A stretch of DNA of 64,000 bases, taken from positions 11,311 through 75,310 of the forward strand of contig NZ_LMSL01000018.1 of NCBI RefSeq assembly GCF_001428405.1, given 5' to 3'. Positions 9,614 to 20,347 of this stretch are shown here, in pieces. The first letter of the stretch is position 1; each line of letters begins with the position of its first letter. The notes beneath the pieces were generated by a model. That model was not told the DNA's origin. It searched no databases and was given only the letters and a program-made list of their open reading frames with translations. This DNA comes from Frateuria sp. Soil773 (GTDB taxonomy: Bacteria > Pseudomonadota > Gammaproteobacteria > Xanthomonadales > Rhodanobacteraceae). The position numbers were made by a program, and so were the translations under genes.

Positions 9614-11119
9614 TCAGAAACGCCGGTATTGCAACGCCTCGGCCAGGTGCGAGCGGTCCAGCAGGCCCGCCCCGCCGTCCAGGTCGGCGATCGTGCGGGC
9701 CACCCGCAGGGTGCGGTGGTAGGCCCGCGCGGACAGGCCCAGCCGTTCCAGCGCACCCTCGAACCAATGCCGCTCGGCGGCTCCCAGGGCGCAATCGCGC
9801 TCCAGTTCGCGGGTGCTGATCTCCGCATTGGGGCGGCCGGCCCGCTTCAGCGATTGGTGGCGGGCCTTGATCACCCGCTCCCGCACGGTGGCCGAATCCT
9901 CGTCGTAGAGACTGCGCGGCGCGCCCAGTTCGGCCAGCGGCACGCGCGGCACCTCCACGCACAGGTCGATCCGGTCCAGCAGCGGCCCGGAAATGCGCGC
10001 GCGGTAGCGCTGGATCTGGTCCGGCGTGCACTGGCAGCGCTGGCGCGCGTCGCCGGCATAGCCGCAGGGACAGGGATTCATCGCGGCCACCAGTTGGAAC
10101 TGCGCCGGGAACGCGGACTGCCGCGCCGCGCGCGAGATCACGATGTGGCCGGACTCCAGCGGCTCGCGCAGCACCTCGAGCACGTGCCGGCTGAACTCCG
10201 GCAGCTCGTCGAGGAACAGCACGCCGTTGTGCGCCAGCGAGATCTCGCCCGGCCGCGGGCACGAGCCGCCGCCCACCAGGGCCACCGCCGAGGCGGTATG
10301 GTGCGGCGCCCGGAACGGCCGGCGTCGCCACAGCGCGGGGTCCACGCTCTGCCCCGCCACCGACAGCACGGCGCAGGTCTCCAGCGCCTCCGATTCGGTC
10401 AGCGGCGGCAGGATGCCGGGCAGGCGCTCGGCCAGCATGGTCTTGCCGGTGCCCGGCGGTCCGACCAGCAGCAGGTGGTGGCCACCGACCGCGGCGATCT
10501 CCAGCGCGCGCCGCGCCTGCAGTTGCCCGCGCACGTCGATCAGGTCCGGACCGTGGCCGGCAGCCTCGTCCGCGGCGGCCGCGCCGGCCTGCGGCGCCGC
10601 CAGGTCCTGGGCGCCGCGCAGCCAGCCGCAAACCTCGGCCAGGTTGTCCGCCACCAGCACGTCGGCATCGGCGACCAGCGCCGCCTCGTTCGCGTTCGCA
10701 CGCGGCACCACGATGCGGCGGCCGCGCGCGCGCGCGCGCAGCAGGGCGGGCAGCACGCCCGGCACGCTGCGCAGGTCGCCGGACAGCGCCAGCTCGCCCA
10801 GGAATTCGCAATCGTCCAGCCGCTCGCGCGGCACCTGGCCGCCGGCGGCCAGGATGCCCAGCGCGATCGCCAGGTCGAAGCGGCCGCCTTCCTTGGGCAG
10901 CTCGGCCGGCGCGAGATTCACCGTCACCTTGCGGTTGGGATATTCGAACGCGGTGTTCTGGATCGCCACGCGCACGCGATCGCGCGCCTCGCGCACGGCC
11001 GCCTCGGGCAGGCCGACGATCTGGGTGCCGGGCAGGCCGCCGGAAAGGTGGACCTCCACCATCACCTGCGGCGCCGTCACTCCCTGCTGTGCACGGCTGA
11101 GCGTAACCGCCAGGCTCAT
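9614..11119 (-). CDS. comM: ComM/YifB-family AAA+ protein (Mg-chelatase-like)
   Basis: A 501-residue protein. An N-terminal Lon-protease-like fold (residues about 20-170) is followed by a Mg-chelatase-type AAA+ domain. That domain has Walker A GPPGTGKTMLAERLPG and Walker B HNGVLFLDELPEFSR, with a C-terminal Mg_chelatase_C region. In naturally competent gammaproteobacteria ComM is a hexameric helicase that extends branch migration during integration of transformed DNA. The start is ATG at 11119 (MSLAVTLSRAQQG), matching family N termini; the open frame continues upstream to 11182. The gene is isolated from other competence genes. Confidence 0.93.
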   Translation of the reverse strand: MSLAVTLSRAQQGVTAPQVMVEVHLSGGLPGTQIVGLPEAAVREARDRVRVAIQNTAFEYPNRKVTVNLAPAELPKEGGRFDLAIALGILAAGGQVPRERLDDCEFLGELALSGDLRSVPGVLPALLRARARGRRIVVPRANANEAALVADADVLVADNLAEVCGWLRGAQDLAAPQAGAAAADEAAGHGPDLIDVRGQLQARRALEIAAVGGHHLLLVGPPGTGKTMLAERLPGILPPLTESEALETCAVLSVAGQSVDPALWRRRPFRAPHHTASAVALVGGGSCPRPGEISLAHNGVLFLDELPEFSRHVLEVLREPLESGHIVISRAARQSAFPAQFQLVAAMNPCPCGYAGDARQRCQCTPDQIQRYRARISGPLLDRIDLCVEVPRVPLAELGAPRSLYDEDSATVRERVIKARHQSLKRAGRPNAEISTRELERDCALGAAERHWFEGALERLGLSARAYHRTLRVARTIADLDGGAGLLDRSHLAEALQYRRF

Positions 11120-11195
11120 GCGGGCGGCAGGCCCTGTTCCACGATGTTGCCGCTGCCATGCACCGACATCGAGCGACTCCATCGACGAGCGAATA

Positions 11196-11245
11196 AATAA
11201 CCGCCCCCGATCGTTCTCGGGGTGAGGGTGACTGATCGGGGGCGG
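11196..11245 (-). terminator. rho-independent terminator of ubiK
   Basis: Twelve-bp arms (CCGCCCCCGATC at 11201-11212, complement at 11234-11245) are followed, on the minus strand, by TTATTTATTC. The hairpin lies 21 bp beyond the ubiK stop, between ubiK and comM. Confidence 0.7.
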
Positions 11246-11266
11246 CTCCCGGGAGCTTGGGTGATG

Positions 11267-11524
11267 CTAGGGTCCGCTTGGAGCTGCGGCGGCCTCGAGT
11301 TCGGCCACGCGCCGCTCCAGTTCGTCGACCTTGGCGCGGGTGCGCGCCAACAGTTGGCACTGGACGTCGAACTCTTCGCGGGTGACCAGCTCGAGGCGAC
11401 GCAATCCTTGCGCCAGGACATCGCGAAAGTTGGTTTGCAGATCCTGATGCGCCCGTGCCAATCCTGGCGGTACCAACGAAACAAGTCGCAGGGCAATTTG
11501 GTCGATATCCCGCCGATCCATCAT
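11267..11524 (-). CDS. ubiK: ubiquinone biosynthesis accessory factor UbiK (BMFP-domain protein)
   Basis: An 85-residue protein of the YqiC/BMFP family. In E. coli it binds UbiJ and helps the soluble ubiquinone-synthesis complex work under oxygen. The hallmark LVTREEFDVQCQLLARTRAKVDELERRVAELE lies in the C-terminal half and predicts a coiled coil for trimerisation. The start is chosen at tandem ATG codons (11524/11521) because GAGGTG sits about 7 nt upstream; an earlier Met at 11629 would add an unrelated tail. It is transcribed toward comM but separated from it by a terminator. Confidence 0.88.
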   Translation of the reverse strand: MMDRRDIDQIALRLVSLVPPGLARAHQDLQTNFRDVLAQGLRRLELVTREEFDVQCQLLARTRAKVDELERRVAELEAAAAPSGP

Positions 11525-11608
11525 GGATGGCACCTCGAACTTGTCGGGATGAAGTCTAGATAAACGGGATGTAGGGGCGCCATCGGCCTGCTCCGCTTGA
11601 GGTTGTAG

Positions 11609-12052
<444 letters not shown>

Positions 12053-12073
12053 GCGCCGGCCGCGGCGCCGGGG

Positions 12074-12598
12074 TCAACCGGTCGCCTGCGTCCGCTCGAA
12101 CCGGCGGTGGTGGACCAGCAGGCCGGCGTAGTAGCTGACGTAGTAGCCGATCGTCAGGCCGAGCACGAGCAGGGTCAGCGGGCTGTTGCCGAACTGCGGG
12201 GCATGGGCCGCGGCGACGCTCTGGCCCATCGCCGGCGTCAGTACCAGGAAGCGCCAGGCGATGCGTCCGGCCAGCAGCACGGTCAGCGCGCCGCCGATCC
12301 ACGGGTTCGGTATATAGGCGTCGGCTCCATCGGCGCCGCGCTCGAAGCGGGTCAGCCGCAGGCCGAGCAGGCCCAGCGCGACGCCGCCGGCGAGGCCGCC
12401 GAGCAGTCCCTCCAGCAACCGCACATCCTGCAGTCCGCCCAACCCGCAAAGCACGGCGAGCGCGCCCAGGATCGCGATGCGCGCGACCATGCGCCCGCGG
12501 CGGATCGGCTGGCGCCCGAAGCTGCCGCGCACGCGGCGCCATACGGCGAATGCCATCAGCGGCGCCATCACCATCGGCATGACCATTTGCGGCGTCAT
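12074..12598 (-). CDS. integral membrane protein, CcdC/DUF1453-like
   Basis: A 174-residue, Met- and Leu-rich membrane protein with about four to five hydrophobic segments. The region AYIPNPWIGGALTVLLAGRIAWRF resembles the conserved core of CcdC/DUF1453-type proteins. No catalytic motif is visible, and the function in proteobacteria is not established. It converges with the P-II gene and lies downstream of gpmA on the same strand, about 110 bp away, so co-transcription is possible but unproven. Confidence 0.55.
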   Translation of the reverse strand: MTPQMVMPMVMAPLMAFAVWRRVRGSFGRQPIRRGRMVARIAILGALAVLCGLGGLQDVRLLEGLLGGLAGGVALGLLGLRLTRFERGADGADAYIPNPWIGGALTVLLAGRIAWRFLVLTPAMGQSVAAAHAPQFGNSPLTLLVLGLTIGYYVSYYAGLLVHHRRFERTQATG

Positions 12599-12707
12599 CG
12601 GCGAAACCCTCCCAGGAAGATGCCGACAGGCTAGCGGCCGGAGCGGCGCCCGGCCATCGACACACCGCAGCCATCGCGGATGACGGCTGTCACCCGCGAT
12701 GCGCGGT

Positions 12708-13451
12708 TCAGCCGGCCTTGCCCTGGCTGGCCACCGCGGCCATCTTGGCGGCGATCGCCTCGGCGTCGCCCAGGTAGTAGCTGCGCTGCGGCTTGAGCGC
12801 GGCGTCGAACTCGTACACCAGCGGCACGCCGTTGGGCACGTTCATCTCCACGATCGCCTCGTCGGAGATGTTGTCCAGGTACTTGATCAGCGCGCGCAGC
12901 GAATTGCCGTGCGCCACCACCACCACGCGCTGGCCGCTGCGGATCGCCGGCGCCAGCACTTCGTGCCAGTACGGCAGCACGCGGGCGACGGTGTCCTTCA
13001 GGCATTCGGTGTCGGGGATGTCCTTCGGGTCGAGGCCGGCGTAGCGCGGATCGTCCAGCAGCTCGTTCGCCGCGCGGTCCAGCGCCGGCGGCGGGATGTC
13101 GTAGCTGCGGCGCCAGATCTTCACCTGCTCCTGGCCGTACCTGGCGGCGGTCTCGGCCTTGTTGAGGCCGGTCAGCGCGCCGTAGTGGCGTTCGTTGAGG
13201 CGCCAGTCGGTGAGCACCGGGATCCACATCAGGTCCATCGCGTCCTGCACGCCCCACAGCGTGCGCACGGCGCGCTTGAGCACCGAGGTGTGCGCGACGT
13301 CGAAGGCGTAGCCGGCCTCCAGCAGCAGGCGTCCGGCCTCCTGCGCCTCGGCCATGCCCTGCGCGGTGATGTCGACGTCGGCCCAGCCGCTGAAGCGGTT
13401 GTCGAGGTTCCATTGGGACTGGCCGTGGCGGATCAGTACGAGCTTGTGCAT
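12708..13451 (-). CDS. gpmA: 2,3-bisphosphoglycerate-dependent phosphoglycerate mutase
   Basis: A 247-residue cofactor-dependent phosphoglycerate mutase that interconverts 3- and 2-phosphoglycerate in glycolysis and gluconeogenesis. The N-terminal [10 protein letters not shown] contains the phosphorylated His9, and [10 protein letters not shown] and the RRSYDIPPP region are typical. The second catalytic His is in [16 protein letters not shown]. Length matches GpmA rather than the 200-residue phosphatase-like relatives. It is divergent from the repeat-built exported protein at 13599, with 147 bp between. Confidence 0.96.
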   Translation of the reverse strand: MHKLVLIRHGQSQWNLDNRFSGWADVDITAQGMAEAQEAGRLLLEAGYAFDVAHTSVLKRAVRTLWGVQDAMDLMWIPVLTDWRLNERHYGALTGLNKAETAARYGQEQVKIWRRSYDIPPPALDRAANELLDDPRYAGLDPKDIPDTECLKDTVARVLPYWHEVLAPAIRSGQRVVVVAHGNSLRALIKYLDNISDEAIVEMNVPNGVPLVYEFDAALKPQRSYYLGDAEAIAAKMAAVASQGKAG

Positions 13452-13598
13452 GGCGGCGGATCGCTGGTCGGAAACGCGAAATGGTGAGGCGCGGGCGCGG
13501 AACCGTCAAATCGCCCCTGCCGAAGGTCACCCTAAACCAGGCTCGCGGCCGGCGCATCGAAACCGCAGACTATCCCGACAGCCCAAGGAGACACCCCC

Positions 13599-14246
13599 AT
13601 GCGCCGCATCCTGCTCACCCTCGCGCTCGCCCTGCCGCTGGCAGGCCTTGCCCAGGACAACGACATCGACAAGGTCAACGGCACCGCGCGCGTCGAGGCC
13701 GGGCAGCAGGCCGGCGACGTCAGCACGGTCAACGGCGCGGTGCGCATCGCCGAGCGCGCCGTGGTGAAGGAAGCCAGCACGGTCAACGGCGAGGTGGAGC
13801 TGGGCGAGAAGGCCCAGGCCAGCAAGCTCGGTACGGTCAACGGCTCGGTGGACATGGGCGCCGGCAGCCGGGTCAGCGGCGAGGTGGAAACGGTCAACGG
13901 CGGCATCCGGCTCGGCAAGGGCGCCGACGTCGCCGGCAAGCTGTCCAACGTCAACGGCACGATCGCGCTGGACGCGGCGCACGTGGGCGGCGGCATCGCG
14001 ACGGTCAACGGCGACATCGACATCGGCGCCGGCTCGCGCGTCGAGGGCGGCATCCTGGTCGACAAGTCCAATAGCTGGTTCCACTTCGGCACGAGCCGCG
14101 TGCCGCGCGTGGTGATCGGCCCGCACGCGGTGGTGCAGGGCACCCTGGAATTCCGCCACGAGGTGGTGCTGCAGGTCAGCGACAGCGCGCAGATCGGCCC
14201 GGTGAAGGGCGCCACGCCGGTGAAGTTCAGCGGCGCGCAGCCGTAG
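13599..14246 (+). CDS. exported repeat protein with a VNG motif about every 20 residues
   Basis: A 215-residue protein of unknown function. A signal peptide (MRRILLTLALALPLAGLA) is followed by seven regularly spaced V-N-G triplets, mostly as TVNG or KVNG, about every 18-20 residues between positions 24 and 150. Each triplet is followed by short alternating hydrophobic strands. The pattern predicts a small right- or left-handed beta-helix, as in bactofilin- or adhesin-like folds. A non-repeated tail follows. ATG 13599 is preceded by AAGGAGA. It is probably periplasmic or surface-attached. No enzymatic motif is seen, and the neighbours are unrelated housekeeping genes. Confidence 0.75.
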   Translation: MRRILLTLALALPLAGLAQDNDIDKVNGTARVEAGQQAGDVSTVNGAVRIAERAVVKEASTVNGEVELGEKAQASKLGTVNGSVDMGAGSRVSGEVETVNGGIRLGKGADVAGKLSNVNGTIALDAAHVGGGIATVNGDIDIGAGSRVEGGILVDKSNSWFHFGTSRVPRVVIGPHAVVQGTLEFRHEVVLQVSDSAQIGPVKGATPVKFSGAQP

Positions 14247-14319
14247 CCCGAGGGGCGGGCGGGAACAGGCCCTGAAAGAAGGGGCGCCGGCATACCCGCC
14301 GCGCGCCCTTCGCGCGCGC

Positions 14320-15312
<993 letters not shown>

Positions 15313-15813
15313 TCAGGGCGGGCTGCGTCGCAGGTTGGCGCGGATGTCGCCGGTCAGGCGGTCGATCGGTTCCAGGTAGCGCGCGTGGATCTGCCGGTTG
15401 CCGGCGCGCTCGCCCTCATCCTCGCCCAGGTTCGCGCCGTCCACGTAGGCGACGTGTACCGCCTGCGCGTCGTAATCGATGCGGATGCGCGCCTCGTGTG
15501 CGCGCAGGCGCAGCGTGGCATCGAAATGATCCGCCCGCTGCGCCGTCACCGCCCAGTGGCGATATGCCAACGCCTGCTCGATCGACCGGGCCACGTCGGC
15601 AAGTGCGACGCCGGCCGGCACACCGACCGGGGCCGGGTCGGCCAACGCATCCGCCCGCGCCGAGCGCCCGGCCGACAGGATCGCCAGCAACGCCACGAAC
15701 AGCGCCAGGCAGGCCACCATCCAGCGCCTGGGCATGGCCGGGTGCGGCCGCAGCATGCGCCACGCCAGCCAGAACGGCAGCGCCGCCAAAGACAGCACGC
15801 GCGAACGCGGCAT
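15313..15813 (-). CDS. conserved exported or membrane-anchored protein of unknown function
   Basis: A 166-residue protein not assigned to a known family. An N-terminal basic stretch is followed by one hydrophobic segment (residues about 30-52), which may be a signal peptide or anchor. The C-terminal portion of about 100 residues alternates Arg-rich strands and ends RRSPP. The start at 15813 is supported by GGGGGAG upstream on the minus strand. It lies between the YdcF-type gene and hemF, all on the minus strand. No role is proposed. Confidence 0.55.
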
Positions 15814-15910
15814 CGGACTCCCCCACGAAGTACCGCGGTCGTCGCGGCCGCGGCAGTCTGCTCAGATCGAGGCCGACAAGCAAGTCAGCGAATGCCGACA
15901 CGTTGCGTCT

Positions 15911-16693
15911 TCAACTGATCCGCTGCGCCATCCGCCGGTGGCCGATCAGGCGCGCCCAGCGCACGCCGAGGTCGATCCACATCAGGTAGGTGGCCTCCAC
16001 CAGCAGCAGGCCGACATAGCGCCGGTCCAGCACCAGCGCCTCCTCGGCGGCCACCGGCAGGCCGTCGAAGCCGAGCCGCCGCGCCAGCGACAGGCAGCGG
16101 GCCAGGTGGTAACGGCTGGTCAGCAGGGCGACCGGCGGCCGCAGGCCGGCGGCGTCCGAGGGCAGCAGGGCGCGGGCGTGGCGCAGGTTCTCCAGCGAAT
16201 CGACCGAATCCTGCTCCAGTTGCACCGGCAGTTCGCCCGGCAGGCCCTGCTGGCGCAGCCAGGCATAGCCGGCGGCGGCCTCGCTGAGCCGGCCGCCGCC
16301 GTGCCCGCCCAGCAGCAGCAGGGAACTGGCCAGCCGCGCCCGCGCCAGCGCGAAGGCGCGGCCCAGCCGCTGGCGGTAGTCCGGCCCGGGCAGGTCGCCG
16401 TGCAGGCGCCGCCCGAACACCAGCACGGCCATCGGCCGCGGCGGCGCCACCGGGCTGCGCGCGGCGACGCGCCACACGTGCAGCAGGTAGCCCAGCCAGA
16501 CCAGGCCGCCGCTCGCCACTATGGCGAACAGCGCGACCACCGCCGCGTGCAGCACGTCGCAGTCGCCCAGATAGCGCCAGGGCGAGCGCGGGGCGGACGG
16601 GATTGTCGCGGGAGGGATCGTCGACACGAAGCGGGCCGGCCACGGGTGGCCCGCGAGTGTGCGCAGCCGGTCCGGCCGATGCAATCCCTTCAC
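15911..16693 (-). CDS. YdcF/ElyC-type DUF218 membrane protein
   Basis: A 260-residue protein with one clear membrane segment (residues about 48-70) and a DUF218 domain. The domain is recognisable by AVLVFGRRLHGD near its start, LLLGGHGGGRLSEAAA in the middle, and LEQDSVDSLENLRHAR plus LLTSRYHLARCLSLARRLGF. The E. coli relatives SanA, ElyC and YdcF act in envelope integrity or undecaprenyl-phosphate metabolism; the reaction is not defined. It is divergent from the ketosynthase gene of the pigment locus and is probably not part of it. Confidence 0.75.
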   Translation of the reverse strand: MKGLHRPDRLRTLAGHPWPARFVSTIPPATIPSAPRSPWRYLGDCDVLHAAVVALFAIVASGGLVWLGYLLHVWRVAARSPVAPPRPMAVLVFGRRLHGDLPGPDYRQRLGRAFALARARLASSLLLLGGHGGGRLSEAAAGYAWLRQQGLPGELPVQLEQDSVDSLENLRHARALLPSDAAGLRPPVALLTSRYHLARCLSLARRLGFDGLPVAAEEALVLDRRYVGLLLVEATYLMWIDLGVRWARLIGHRRMAQRIS

Positions 16694-16766
16694 CTCGATG
16701 AATGCCGGCGTGCCCCGGCGCAGCCCAGGCTAGGCAAGCTTCCGCGCCGCCGCTAGGCTCCCGCGG

Positions 16767-17972
16767 ATGCCTGTTCCGATTCCTCCCCTCGCGGTATCCG
16801 CGTATACCGCCACCTCCGCCATGGGCCATGGCCTCGATGCGCACCTGGAAGCCTTGCACGAACGGCGCAGCGGCCTGCGCCCGAACGATTTCGGCAGCGC
16901 GCCGCTGCCGTGCTGGATCGGCCGCGTGGACGGCGTGGAAGCCGTCGCGCTGCCGGCCGACCTGGCCGGCTGGGACTGCCGCAACAACCGGCTGGCCTGG
17001 CTGGGCCTGAACCAGGACGGCTTCCTCGACCGCGTGCTCGCGGCGCGCGACCGCTACGGGGCATCGCGCGTCGCGCTGCTGCTGGGTACGTCCACCGCCA
17101 GCATCGGCGCCACCGAGGAGGCCTACCGGCGGCTCGACGCCGACGGCCGCTTCCCGCCCGACCTGCAGCGCCCGCCGGTCCATGCCCCGCACTCGCTGGC
17201 CGGCTTCGCCGCCGCGGCGCTGGGACTTGAAGGCCCATGCCTCACCGTGTCCACCGCCTGCTCGTCCAGCGCCAAGGTGTTCGCCAGCGCCGAGCGGCTG
17301 ATCCGCCTGGGCCTGGCCGACGCCGCCGTGGTGGGCGGCGTCGACACGCTGTGCGACAGCGTGCTGTTCGGCTTCAACGCGCTGGAACTGGTCGCGCGCG
17401 AGCCGTGCCGGCCGTTCGACCGCACCCGCGGCGGCATCTCGATCGGCGAGGCCGCCGGCTTCGCCCTGCTCGAACGCGCCGAGGCCGCGCCGCACGCGCC
17501 GCGCCTGCTCGGCTACGGCGAGGCCAGCGACGCGCACCACATGTCCACCCCGCATCCGGACGGGCTCGGCGCCGAGCTGGCGCTGCGCGACGCGCTGGCC
17601 CGCGCCGGCCTGCAGCCGGCGCAGGTCGACTACGTCAACCTGCACGGCACCGCCAGCCTGAAGAACGACGAGGTCGAGGCGGCGCTGGTGGCGCGCGCCT
17701 TTCCGCCCGCGACGCGCGCCAGCGGCACCAAGGGCTATACCGGCCACACGCTGGGCGCGGCCGGCGCCGTCGAGGCGGCCATCGCGCTGCTGGCGATCGA
17801 GCACGGCCTGGTGCCGGGCAACCTCGGCGGCGACACGCCGGACCCGGCCTGCGGCCCGCAATTCGCGTGGGAGAACGAGCAGCGGCCGGTCGACGTGGCG
17901 CTGAGCAATTCGTTCGGCTTCGGCGGCAACAACGCCTGCCTGGTGTTCGCCCGCGCGGGAGCGCCGGCATGA
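16767..17972 (+). CDS. beta-ketoacyl-ACP synthase of an aryl-polyene (xanthomonadin-type) pathway
   Basis: A 401-residue FabF-like ketosynthase with a complete Cys-His-His triad. The Cys165 is in VSTACSSSAK, one His in NLHGTASLKNDEVEA, the other in GYTGHTLGAAGA. It should perform decarboxylative elongation of the ACP-bound polyene chain. It opens a three-gene plus-strand unit, and its TGA overlaps the ATG of the shorter ketosynthase-like partner (17969-17972). A pair of one complete and one truncated ketosynthase is characteristic of aryl-polyene loci, where the two form heterodimers. The product class is inferred from the neighbourhood. Confidence 0.88.
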   Translation: MPVPIPPLAVSAYTATSAMGHGLDAHLEALHERRSGLRPNDFGSAPLPCWIGRVDGVEAVALPADLAGWDCRNNRLAWLGLNQDGFLDRVLAARDRYGASRVALLLGTSTASIGATEEAYRRLDADGRFPPDLQRPPVHAPHSLAGFAAAALGLEGPCLTVSTACSSSAKVFASAERLIRLGLADAAVVGGVDTLCDSVLFGFNALELVAREPCRPFDRTRGGISIGEAAGFALLERAEAAPHAPRLLGYGEASDAHHMSTPHPDGLGAELALRDALARAGLQPAQVDYVNLHGTASLKNDEVEAALVARAFPPATRASGTKGYTGHTLGAAGAVEAAIALLAIEHGLVPGNLGGDTPDPACGPQFAWENEQRPVDVALSNSFGFGGNNACLVFARAGAPA

Positions 17973-18766
17973 GCGCGCTGCGCGTCCACGTGGCCGGCAT
18001 CGGGCTCTGGTCGGCGCAACTGGCCGATTTCGCGGCGCTGCGCGAGTGGCTGGCCGGCCGGCCGGCCGCCGCGCCGGCCGCGAAGCCGCCGGCCGCCGCG
18101 CTGCCGCCGAACGAGCGCCGCCGCGCGCCGGAAAGCGTGCTGCTCGCCGCCGAGGTCGCCGGCCAGGCGGTCGCGATGAGCGGGCTGGCCGCCAGCGAGC
18201 TGGCCTGCGTATTCGCCTCCTCGCACGGCGACCAGGCGATCACCGACTATATGTGCGCGACGCTGGCGCAGGCGCCCGCCGAGCTGTCGCCGACCCGCTT
18301 CCACAATTCGGTGCACAACGCGCCGGCCGGCTACTGGACCATCGCCACCGGCTGCCACGCGCCCTCCACCGCGGTCTGCGCGCACCGCGCCAGCTTCGGC
18401 GCCGGCCTGCTGGAAGCCGCTGCACTGGTCGCGGCCGATCGGCGCCCGGTGCTGCTGGTGTGCAGCGATACGCCGGGCAGCGGCCCGCTGGGCAGGATCA
18501 CCGGCTGCACCGACGCATTCGCCTGCGCTCTGGTGCTGACCGCGCAGCCCGACGCCGCGACGCTGGCCCGTCTCGACCTGGCGCTGCAGCCGGCCGGCGA
18601 CGCGGCGGCGAGCTGGCCCGAGGCCCTGCCCGCGGCATGGCGACAGGGCAGCCCGTCGGCGCCGGCCCTGCCGCTGCTGGCCCTGCTGGCGCAGGCGTCG
18701 GGGCATTGCCGGCTGGACGTGGCGGATGGGCTGGCCATGGACGTGACGATGGAGAAGCCCGCTTGA
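17969..18766 (+). CDS. ketosynthase-like chain-length factor of the aryl-polyene locus
   Basis: A 265-residue protein corresponding only to the N-terminal half of a ketosynthase. The nucleophile region is diverged (ATGCHAPSTA), and the C-terminal half with the two His residues is missing. This fits the ketoacyl-synthase-like group known as chain-length factor in aryl-polyene pathways, which pairs with a complete ketosynthase. It starts inside the stop codon of the preceding gene, and its own TGA overlaps the TTG start of the glycosyltransferase. Tight coupling of all three suggests a fixed stoichiometry. Confidence 0.78.
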   Translation: MSALRVHVAGIGLWSAQLADFAALREWLAGRPAAAPAAKPPAAALPPNERRRAPESVLLAAEVAGQAVAMSGLAASELACVFASSHGDQAITDYMCATLAQAPAELSPTRFHNSVHNAPAGYWTIATGCHAPSTAVCAHRASFGAGLLEAAALVAADRRPVLLVCSDTPGSGPLGRITGCTDAFACALVLTAQPDAATLARLDLALQPAGDAAASWPEALPAAWRQGSPSAPALPLLALLAQASGHCRLDVADGLAMDVTMEKPA

Positions 18767-19533
18767 ACGCAGCCGTTCCGCGCTGGTGCGTGCTGATTCC
18801 CTGCCTCAACGAGGAGGCGGCGATCCGCCAGGTGGTCGAATCGGTGCTGGCGCTGGGCGCCCCGGTGATCGTGATCGACGACGGTTCGGACGACCGCACA
18901 CCCGAGATCGTCGGCGCACTGCCGGTGACCCTGCTGCGCCACGCCACGCGGCGCGGCAAGGGCGAGGCGCTGCGCCACGGCTTCCGCGAGGCCCTGCGGC
19001 AAGGTTTCGAGGCGGTGCTGACGATGGACGGCGACGGCCAGCACCTGGCCAGCGACATCCCGCGCATCGTCGCTGCCGCGCGCCGCTATCCGGAGCACAT
19101 CGTGATCGGCGCGCGCCTGCTCGACCGCGCGCAGCAGCCCAAGGGCCGCCGCCGCGCCAATGCGGTGGCCGACTGGGGCATCTCCTGGGCCTGCGCGCAG
19201 CCGATCGCGGACACCCAGAGCGGCCAGCGCTGGTATCCGCGCGCCGCGCTGGACCTGGTCGAGCTGCCGGCCGAGCACTTCGTGTTCGAGGCCGCGCTGC
19301 TGATAAGCGCCACCCGCGAAAAACACCTCGGCGTGGTCTCGGTGCCGATCGCCTCGCGCTACCACGGCGAATTCCGCCACAGCCACTTCAGCCCGGTGCG
19401 CGACGTCGTCCGCATTACCGCGTTCACCATCGGCCAGGTGGTGCGCCACGGCCACATCGTCCGCAGCTACCGGCGCTCGCGCGCCACGCCGCCGCTGATC
19501 GTCCGGGACGAGGCCGACCGGCCGGCCGGCTGA
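18763..19533 (+). CDS. family 2 glycosyltransferase of the pigment locus
   Basis: A 256-residue GT2 glycosyltransferase with an N-terminal nucleotide-sugar-binding pattern (VLIPCLNEEAAIRQVVES, VIDDGSDDRT) and the metal-binding stretch TMDGDGQHLASDI. No membrane segment follows, so it is a soluble or peripheral enzyme of the dolichyl-phosphate mannosyltransferase-like type. The likely start is a TTG at 18763 overlapping the previous stop (TTGA); a GTG at 18790 is the alternative. Xanthomonadin and other aryl-polyene loci carry such an enzyme, presumably to attach the polyene to a glycolipid. The sugar is unknown. Confidence 0.82.
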   Translation: MNAAVPRWCVLIPCLNEEAAIRQVVESVLALGAPVIVIDDGSDDRTPEIVGALPVTLLRHATRRGKGEALRHGFREALRQGFEAVLTMDGDGQHLASDIPRIVAAARRYPEHIVIGARLLDRAQQPKGRRRANAVADWGISWACAQPIADTQSGQRWYPRAALDLVELPAEHFVFEAALLISATREKHLGVVSVPIASRYHGEFRHSHFSPVRDVVRITAFTIGQVVRHGHIVRSYRRSRATPPLIVRDEADRPAG

Positions 19534-19545
19534 CCGCGGCGGCGC

Positions 19546-20277
19546 TCAGCCCATGCCGCCGTTGACGCCGATCACCTGGCCGTTGACGTAGCCGGCCTGC
19601 TCCGAGCACAGGAAGGCGACCAGCGCGGCGACTTCCTCCGGCTTGCCCGCGCGCTGCGCCGGCACCATCTCGCGGATCCGCTCGGGCGGAAAATCCTCGC
19701 CGATCATGCGGCCCTCGATCACCCCGGGCGCCACCACGTTCGCGGTGATGCCGCGCGAGGCCATCTCGCGCGCCAGCGACTTCACCGCGCCATGCAGGGC
19801 GGCCTTGGCGGCGGCATAGTTGACCTGGCCGCGATTGCCCAGTTGCGCCGCCACCGAGCCGATCGCCACGATGCGGCCGAAGCGCGCGCGCGCCATCGGC
19901 AGCAGCAGGGGCTGGGTGACGTGGAAGAAGCCGTGCAGCGACACGTCGATCACCCGGTGCCACTGGGCCGCCGACATGCCTGCCATCGGCGCGTCGTCGT
20001 GGATGCCCGCATTATTCACCAGCACATGGATCGGGCCTTCCGCCAGCAGCGTTTCCAGGGCCGCGCGCGCGGCGTCGGCGTCGGTCAGGTCGAACGCCAC
20101 CGCCTGCGCGCTGCCGCCGTCCGCGCGGATCGCCGCGGCTACGGCCTCGGCGCGCACCAGGCCGCTGTGCGCATGCACGATCACGTGGTGGTCGCGGCCG
20201 AGCGCGGCGCAGATCGCGCCGCCCAGGTCGCCGCTGCCGCCCGTGACCAGCGCCCGCCGGATCGCCTGTACGCTCAT
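19546..20277 (-). CDS. 3-ketoacyl-ACP reductase of the aryl-polyene locus (FabG-type)
   Basis: A 243-residue short-chain dehydrogenase. It has the TGGSGDLGGAI cofactor loop, the NNAG motif and the catalytic set Ser (IGSVAAQ), Tyr and Lys (VNYAAAKAAL). It should reduce the 3-keto group after each elongation round. ATG 20277 has GAGGGA upstream. It is the last gene of a minus-strand run that begins with the ACP at 26.0 kb, and it converges with the glycosyltransferase across only 12 bp. Its genomic partners make a role in polyene synthesis more likely than in general fatty-acid synthesis. Confidence 0.87.
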   Translation of the reverse strand: MSVQAIRRALVTGGSGDLGGAICAALGRDHHVIVHAHSGLVRAEAVAAAIRADGGSAQAVAFDLTDADAARAALETLLAEGPIHVLVNNAGIHDDAPMAGMSAAQWHRVIDVSLHGFFHVTQPLLLPMARARFGRIVAIGSVAAQLGNRGQVNYAAAKAALHGAVKSLAREMASRGITANVVAPGVIEGRMIGEDFPPERIREMVPAQRAGKPEEVAALVAFLCSEQAGYVNGQVIGVNGGMG

Positions 20278-20347
20278 GCTTCCCTCATCCCGAGCCAAAG
20301 CCCGCAGTCTAGCCGAGCGGCCCGCGGCCCTGCTCCGCCGCACGGGT

